This document shows, piece after piece, positions 21,321 through 24,693 of a stretch of DNA of 24,693 nt; within the stretch, counting starts at the first letter, position 1; every line of letters starts with the position of its first letter. The notes below the pieces were generated by a model. It was not told where the DNA came from, ran no database searches, and worked only from the letters and a program-made list of their open reading frames with translations. A program made the position numbers and the translations under genes. The DNA comes from a virus. The stretch covers positions 1-24,693 of IMG/VR virus record IMGVR_UViG_3300009155_000248; one strand, 5' to 3'.

Positions 21321-21562
21321 CAGCAAAATAACTTTACATAATGGACATAGTATAAAGTAGGTGTAGAGATTAGTATTCGTTTCTGCTTGTTTTCTGCTTG
21401 TTTTCTGCTGACAGATTCGGGTTTACCCCCCCCTTCGCTTGGCGCGACGGGTGGCGCTGAAACTGCACCCCGACAGTTACCGACCTAACACCCCCCCACT
21501 ACCCCTACCCACAGCACCACTCAACCCTAAAAAAATAAAAAAAATCAAGGCACAATCCTGAC
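21257..21562. other. Non-coding segment between terS and terL
   Basis: The largest gene-free stretch in the window. In order: three DnaA-box-like sites, an AT-rich stretch (21321-21360), 11-bp direct repeats (21380-21410), an 8-C run (21426-21433), a GC-rich part with GGCGC sequences, a 7-C run (21491-21497), a C-rich, G-poor tract to about 21525, and an A-rich run (21529-21545) before the terL ATG. A packaging (cos/pac) site could also lie here. Confidence 0.8.
21380..21410 (+). repeat. 11-bp direct repeats TTTCTGCTTGT
   Basis: TTTCTGCTTGT at 21380-21390 and again at 21391-21401, then the partial TTTCTGCTG at 21402-21410. The period is 11 bases. It lies 60 bases to the right of the DnaA boxes. 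Confidence 0.8.
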
Positions 21563-23062
21563 ATGACGACAGAATCAACTGCACCAGTACAAAAGAAACT
21601 ACACCCACAGGTCAAGGAGACGCTAGACCGTATCCACGACAAGCGACAAGACGAACTCAGCAAGAATCCCTTTGTTGCGTTCACCATCCGCTACAAGAAC
21701 AACCCCACGCTCTTCGTGAAGGAAGTCTTAAAAGCCAACCCCGACACTTGGCAAGAGACCTTCCTCACGCACATCGCAAAGGGCAACCGCAGAATATCTG
21801 TAAGGTCAGGGCATGGCGTAGGAAAGTCCACAGCAGCGAGCTGGGCGATCATCTGGTACTTACTGCTCAGATACCCCGTCAAGGTCGTCGTCACCGCCCC
21901 CACATCCAGCCAACTCTACGACGCACTCTTTGCGGAACTAAAGCGCTGGGTGAAGGAACTGCCTGAGACCTTGCGGGATATGCTCGAAGTCAAGCAGGAC
22001 AGGATCGAGGTCAAGGAAGCAGCGTCCGAGGCTTTCGTCTCAGCCAGAACCAGTAGGGCAGAGCAGCCAGAAGCCCTGCAAGGTGTCCACTCAGAGAATG
22101 TGATGCTGGTAGCTGACGAGGCATCTGGCATCCCAGAGGCAGTCTTTGAGGCTGCTGCGGGGTCTATGTCTGGACACAATGCCGTGACCCTTTTGCTGGG
22201 CAACCCTGTCAGAAGTTCGGGATTCTTTTACGACACCCAGAACCGACTGGCGAACGATTGGGTGACGATGAAGGTGAGCTGCAAAGACTCGCCAAGGGTC
22301 TCAGATGCCTATGTCGAAGAGATGAAGGCGCGGTACGGGGAAGAGTCGAATGCCTACCGAATAAGGGTACTAGGTGAGTTTCCAAGGTCAGACGACGACA
22401 CCATCATCCCGATGGAACTCTTGGAACTGGCAAAGCACCGAGATGTCGAGACCTCCCAGCACGCAAAACTGATCTGGGGCTTGGATGTCGCACGCTTTGG
22501 TGGCGACAGGTCTGCACTCTCGAAGAGACAGGGCAACGCATTGATTGAACCCACGAAGACTTGGAAAAACCTAGACTTGATGCAACTCACAGGCGCAGTA
22601 GTCGCGGAGTGGGAAGCCCTACCGCCAAGCCAGAGACCGCATGAGATCATGGTGGACTCGATTGGACTTGGCGCTGGCGTAGTAGACCGTCTCAGAGAAC
22701 TTGGGTTGCCAGCCCGTGGCATCAATGTCTCAGAGTCCCCCGCGATGGGTACGACTTATCGAAATCTAAGGGCAGAGCTTTGGTACAAGGCAAAGGCGTG
22801 GTTTGAGGCGCGTGACTGCCGTATCCCAAATGACGAGGAGCTGGTGGCTGAACTGGCGACGGTGAGGTACTTCTTTAGCAGCGCGGGGAAGATGCAGGTC
22901 GAGGGCAAGGACGACATTAGAAAGCGCGGTCTGAGGTCACCTGATAAGGCAGACTCGTTTGTATTGACCTTTGCGTCCGACGCTGCCGTCTCGATGTTTG
23001 GTGCGAATACGAGTCAGAAGTGGTCGCAACCGTTGAAAAGAAACCTGTCAAGGGTTGCATAA
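21563..23062 (+). CDS. terL: Terminase large subunit (ATPase and nuclease)
   Basis: 499 residues. Walker A is at 83-90 (GHGVGKST) and Walker B at about 180-186 (VMLVADE, catalytic Glu186), with a QLYDALFAELK helix between. The nuclease domain has Asp308 (GLDVARFGGD), Asp365 (MVDSIGLG) and Asp464 (SPDKADSF), the RNase H-type metal site. It is the motor that packages DNA into the prohead and cuts the concatemer. The length is normal. The start has AAGG twelve bases upstream, a loose ribosome site after an A-rich tract, so translation may be moderate. Confidence 0.95.
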   Translation: MTTESTAPVQKKLHPQVKETLDRIHDKRQDELSKNPFVAFTIRYKNNPTLFVKEVLKANPDTWQETFLTHIAKGNRRISVRSGHGVGKSTAASWAIIWYLLLRYPVKVVVTAPTSSQLYDALFAELKRWVKELPETLRDMLEVKQDRIEVKEAASEAFVSARTSRAEQPEALQGVHSENVMLVADEASGIPEAVFEAAAGSMSGHNAVTLLLGNPVRSSGFFYDTQNRLANDWVTMKVSCKDSPRVSDAYVEEMKARYGEESNAYRIRVLGEFPRSDDDTIIPMELLELAKHRDVETSQHAKLIWGLDVARFGGDRSALSKRQGNALIEPTKTWKNLDLMQLTGAVVAEWEALPPSQRPHEIMVDSIGLGAGVVDRLRELGLPARGINVSESPAMGTTYRNLRAELWYKAKAWFEARDCRIPNDEELVAELATVRYFFSSAGKMQVEGKDDIRKRGLRSPDKADSFVLTFASDAAVSMFGANTSQKWSQPLKRNLSRVA

Positions 23063-23093
23063 TTCGGGTATCCCATTTCAAGGAGTCATTGAC

Positions 23094-23261
23094 ATGATGA
23101 AGAAGACAAAGACAGAGAAGAAAATCTCTAAGGTGTACAACGAATTCAAGGCTGGCAAGATGCATAGCGGATCGAAGTCTGGACCAGTCGTCAAGAACCC
23201 GAAACAAGCCTTGGCGATTGCCTTGTCCTCTGCTGGCGTGAAGCAGAAAAAGGGTAAGTAA
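23094..23261 (+). CDS. Small basic protein, DUF6496-like
   Basis: 55 residues. The start at 23094 is chosen for AAGGAG nine bases upstream; ATG at 23097 is possible, and a longer frame from 23055 lacks a site. The segment KVYNEFKAGKMHSGSKSGP followed by VKNPKQALAIALSSAG matches the short family I know as DUF6496. Role unknown. Its stop shares one base with the next ATG (TAATG). Confidence 0.8.
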   Translation: MMKKTKTEKKISKVYNEFKAGKMHSGSKSGPVVKNPKQALAIALSSAGVKQKKGK

Positions 23262-23743
23262 TGGCTACCTCATACCCCAAGAGCTTGCAAGGCGCAATGG
23301 ACAAGATGATGTCCGACAGCGACACCAGCGAGTGTCCAGCACCCACGCAAGACATCACCCTTAATCTGAAAAACCGCGCTAAGGCGATTACGGCTGCGAA
23401 GTACGGTCCTGAGAACCCCAATCTGCCTAACGAGGCATTCTGGAGACGCAAGTCAGATACTTGGGATGTGTCGATTGACGACGCGAAGCAATCTCGTTGC
23501 GGTAACTGTGCAGCGTTTAATGTCTCCGACACCATCAAGCAATGTATTGCTGACGGCATTGGAAACGAAGCAGACCCTTGGGGAACTATCAAACTCGCTG
23601 ACTTAGGGTATTGCGAGATATTCGACTTCAAGTGCGCAGCGTCCAGAACCTGTGATGCTTGGGTTGTTGGTGGTCCTAATACTGGCGAAGCCAAGGACGA
23701 GGACATGGAAGAAGGCGAAGACTACGAGGAGAATGAAAAATGA
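23261..23743 (+). CDS. Cys-rich phage protein (possible Fe-S or zinc)
   Basis: 160 residues with seven Cys; six lie in an ordered block: Cys80-x2-Cys83-x11-Cys95-x22-Cys118-x6-Cys125-x5-Cys131. Around them are CGNCAAFNVSD, GYCEIFDFKC and SRTCDAWVVGGP. The C-terminus is very acidic. The pattern is common in aquatic phages near terminase genes and recalls small high-potential iron-sulfur proteins, but a zinc or disulfide role is not excluded. Function unknown. It overlaps the next gene by four bases. Confidence 0.8.
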   Translation: MATSYPKSLQGAMDKMMSDSDTSECPAPTQDITLNLKNRAKAITAAKYGPENPNLPNEAFWRRKSDTWDVSIDDAKQSRCGNCAAFNVSDTIKQCIADGIGNEADPWGTIKLADLGYCEIFDFKCAASRTCDAWVVGGPNTGEAKDEDMEEGEDYEENEK

Positions 23744-23898
23744 AGACTGGACTTTACGCAAATATCAATGCCAAGCAAAAACGCATAGCTGCTGGCTCTG
23801 GCGAGAAGATGAACAAGGTCGGCTCTAAGGCAGCACCGTCTGCTGCCGACTTCAAACAGGCTGCCAAGACCGCCAAGAAGCCAAAGGCTAAGAAGTGA
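23740..23898 (+). CDS. Small Lys-rich conserved phage protein
   Basis: 52 residues. MKTGLYANINAKQKRIAAGS is followed by GEKMNKVGSKAAPSAADFKQ and a Lys/Ala-rich tail. I recall this short protein from many aquatic phages, always small and very basic, of unknown role. The start overlaps the previous stop (ATGA) with AGGAG before it. Confidence 0.8.
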   Translation: MKTGLYANINAKQKRIAAGSGEKMNKVGSKAAPSAADFKQAAKTAKKPKAKK

Positions 23899-24185
23899 GC
23901 GCAGCGTGGCAGAGGAAAGAGGGCAAGTCACCAACTGGTGGCTTAAACGCTAAAGGTCGTGCCTCTGCGAAAGCTGAAGGCATGAACCTCAAGCCCCCTG
24001 TCAAGTCTGGAGATAACCCCAGACGGGCGAGCTTTCTTGCGCGCATGGCGGGTAACGCAGGACCAGAGTACAAAAACGGTGAAAAGACCCGTCTTCTTTT
24101 GAGTCTCAACGCATGGGGTGCGTCCAGCAAGGCAGATGCCAAGGCGAAGGCGAAAGCGATCACAGCGAGAAACAAAGCCAAGTGA
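23895..24185 (+). CDS. Small basic protein, DUF6321-like
   Basis: 96 residues, GTG start within the previous stop (GTGA). The blocks AWQRKEGKSPTGGLNAKGRA, then SAKAEGMNLKPPVKSGDNPR, then RASFLARMAGNAGPE and LLLSLNAWGASSKADAKAKA match the family I know as DUF6321. Likely a virion or packaging-associated protein; not enzymatic by any visible motif. The following gene again starts within its stop (GTGA). Confidence 0.82.
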   Translation: MSAAWQRKEGKSPTGGLNAKGRASAKAEGMNLKPPVKSGDNPRRASFLARMAGNAGPEYKNGEKTRLLLSLNAWGASSKADAKAKAKAITARNKAK

Positions 24186-24693
24186 TCCCAATCTGCATTT
24201 CGACGGTCAACGGCAAAGGTTTGCCAGTTCTGCTCGAATCCATTAAGCAATACGCACCAGAGGCGTTTGTTTACTTGCGTGGCACAGAGAGAGTCGTCTC
24301 TGGGTACAAAAACGCAAGGCTTATCTTTGGCGAACCCCGTAACTTTGGCGACGATTACAACGAAGTAATCGACGACGCTCTGAAGTACGCACAGGCTTGC
24401 ATCGTCTGCAATGACGATGTGGTGCTGACACCGAACTCTTACCAGCGACTCTTAGAAGATGTCGAGGTGATCCGCGAGCTGGAGGTCAATGTCGGCTGGG
24501 TGGGCGCAAGAAGTGACTATGTAAGACCTGCGCAGAACATTCGCTACAACCCCGACGGTGATCACCTAGAGATGTGCAGATTTAAGTCCGAGCAGTTCAT
24601 TCGTCACGCCAACAACATTGCACCGATCTTTGCGTACATCTCTAGAGACGCATGGCATCACGGCAGATTCCCCCCACTTAATTGGTTCTCAGA
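24182..24693 (+). CDS. GT-A-type glycosyltransferase (5' part, runs off the window)
   Basis: 170 residues are present; the rest is outside. The GTG start overlaps the previous stop. The order fits a family-2-like GT-A fold: a first strand-helix unit (IPICISTVNGKGLPVLLESI), then strands, and the metal-binding DxD-like motif Asn77-Asp78-Asp79 in ACIVCNDDVVLTPNSYQRLL. The later part has VGWVGARSDY. It would transfer a sugar from a nucleotide sugar. The target (virion protein, DNA or host surface glycan) cannot be told from this part. The neighbours are packaging and small virion genes. Confidence 0.75.
   Translation, partial: MIPICISTVNGKGLPVLLESIKQYAPEAFVYLRGTERVVSGYKNARLIFGEPRNFGDDYNEVIDDALKYAQACIVCNDDVVLTPNSYQRLLEDVEVIRELEVNVGWVGARSDYVRPAQNIRYNPDGDHLEMCRFKSEQFIRHANNIAPIFAYISRDAWHHGRFPPLNWFS

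Noticed and set aside
11456-24693. TET-like DNA hypermodification system (oxygenase plus glycosyltransferase)
   Set aside because: The oxygenase looks prolyl-hydroxylase-like, not TET/JBP-like, the two genes are 12 kb apart on opposite strands, and no DNA methyltransferase or base-synthesis gene is visible.

Overview
The window is a stretch of a tailed double-stranded DNA bacteriophage genome. It holds both terminase subunits, a lysis cassette, virion genes and a phage replication set. It contains no cellular housekeeping gene, no rRNA and no tRNA that I can see. The virion genes (a P22-gp10-like joining protein, several long Ala/Gly-rich ejection-type proteins, no tape measure or tube genes visible) suggest a short-tailed phage. 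Many small proteins belong to families I know from aquatic phages and from phages of Betaproteobacteria. A freshwater Burkholderiales host is therefore my best guess, but it is an inference. Both ends cut through genes, so the portal, capsid and any DNA polymerase or integrase would lie outside.

Layout: (1) 1-11288, plus strand, late genes. A lysis cassette comes first (coiled-coil membrane proteins, 3-TM holin, second small membrane protein, M15 peptidase), then a jelly-roll-type virion protein, a large joining-type protein, a small GNAT-like protein, a Gly-rich protein and four probable internal or ejection proteins. (2) 11248-14834, minus strand, a tight operon of about twelve small genes with one-to-few-base overlaps. 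It includes a 2-oxoglutarate/Fe(II) oxygenase, a winged-helix-like protein, a Cys4 protein and two single-span membrane proteins that are short and easy to miss. (3) 14835-15091, a divergent control region. It has a good leftward promoter overlapped by a palindromic operator-like site, a strong plus-strand intrinsic terminator with no upstream plus-strand gene (a probable small RNA), and a possibly leaderless HTH regulator gene. (4) 15092-20758, plus strand, early and replication genes: HTH regulator, RuvC-like resolvase, DUF2800 PD-(D/E)XK nuclease with Fe-S-type cysteines, SSB-like protein with acidic tail, strong terminator, and primase-helicase. (5) 20816-24693, plus strand, packaging and morphogenesis: terS, a non-coding origin-like segment, terL, then small phage proteins (DUF6496-like, Cys-rich, Lys-rich, DUF6321-like) and the start of a GT-A glycosyltransferase.

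Two non-coding signals stand out. Between terS and terL there are four DnaA-box-like 9-mers (two matching the bacterial consensus exactly) in about 100 bp, followed by an AT-rich stretch and 11-bp direct repeats. This looks like a host-DnaA-dependent replication origin. Just after the primase-helicase gene there is an array of about seven GAGACRAATG-type repeats, three of them in exact 10-bp tandem, plus a perfect 10-bp-arm palindrome. This is a second candidate origin or regulator-binding array. The two may act together, with the primase-helicase, SSB-like protein and resolvase supplied by the phage and DnaA by the host.
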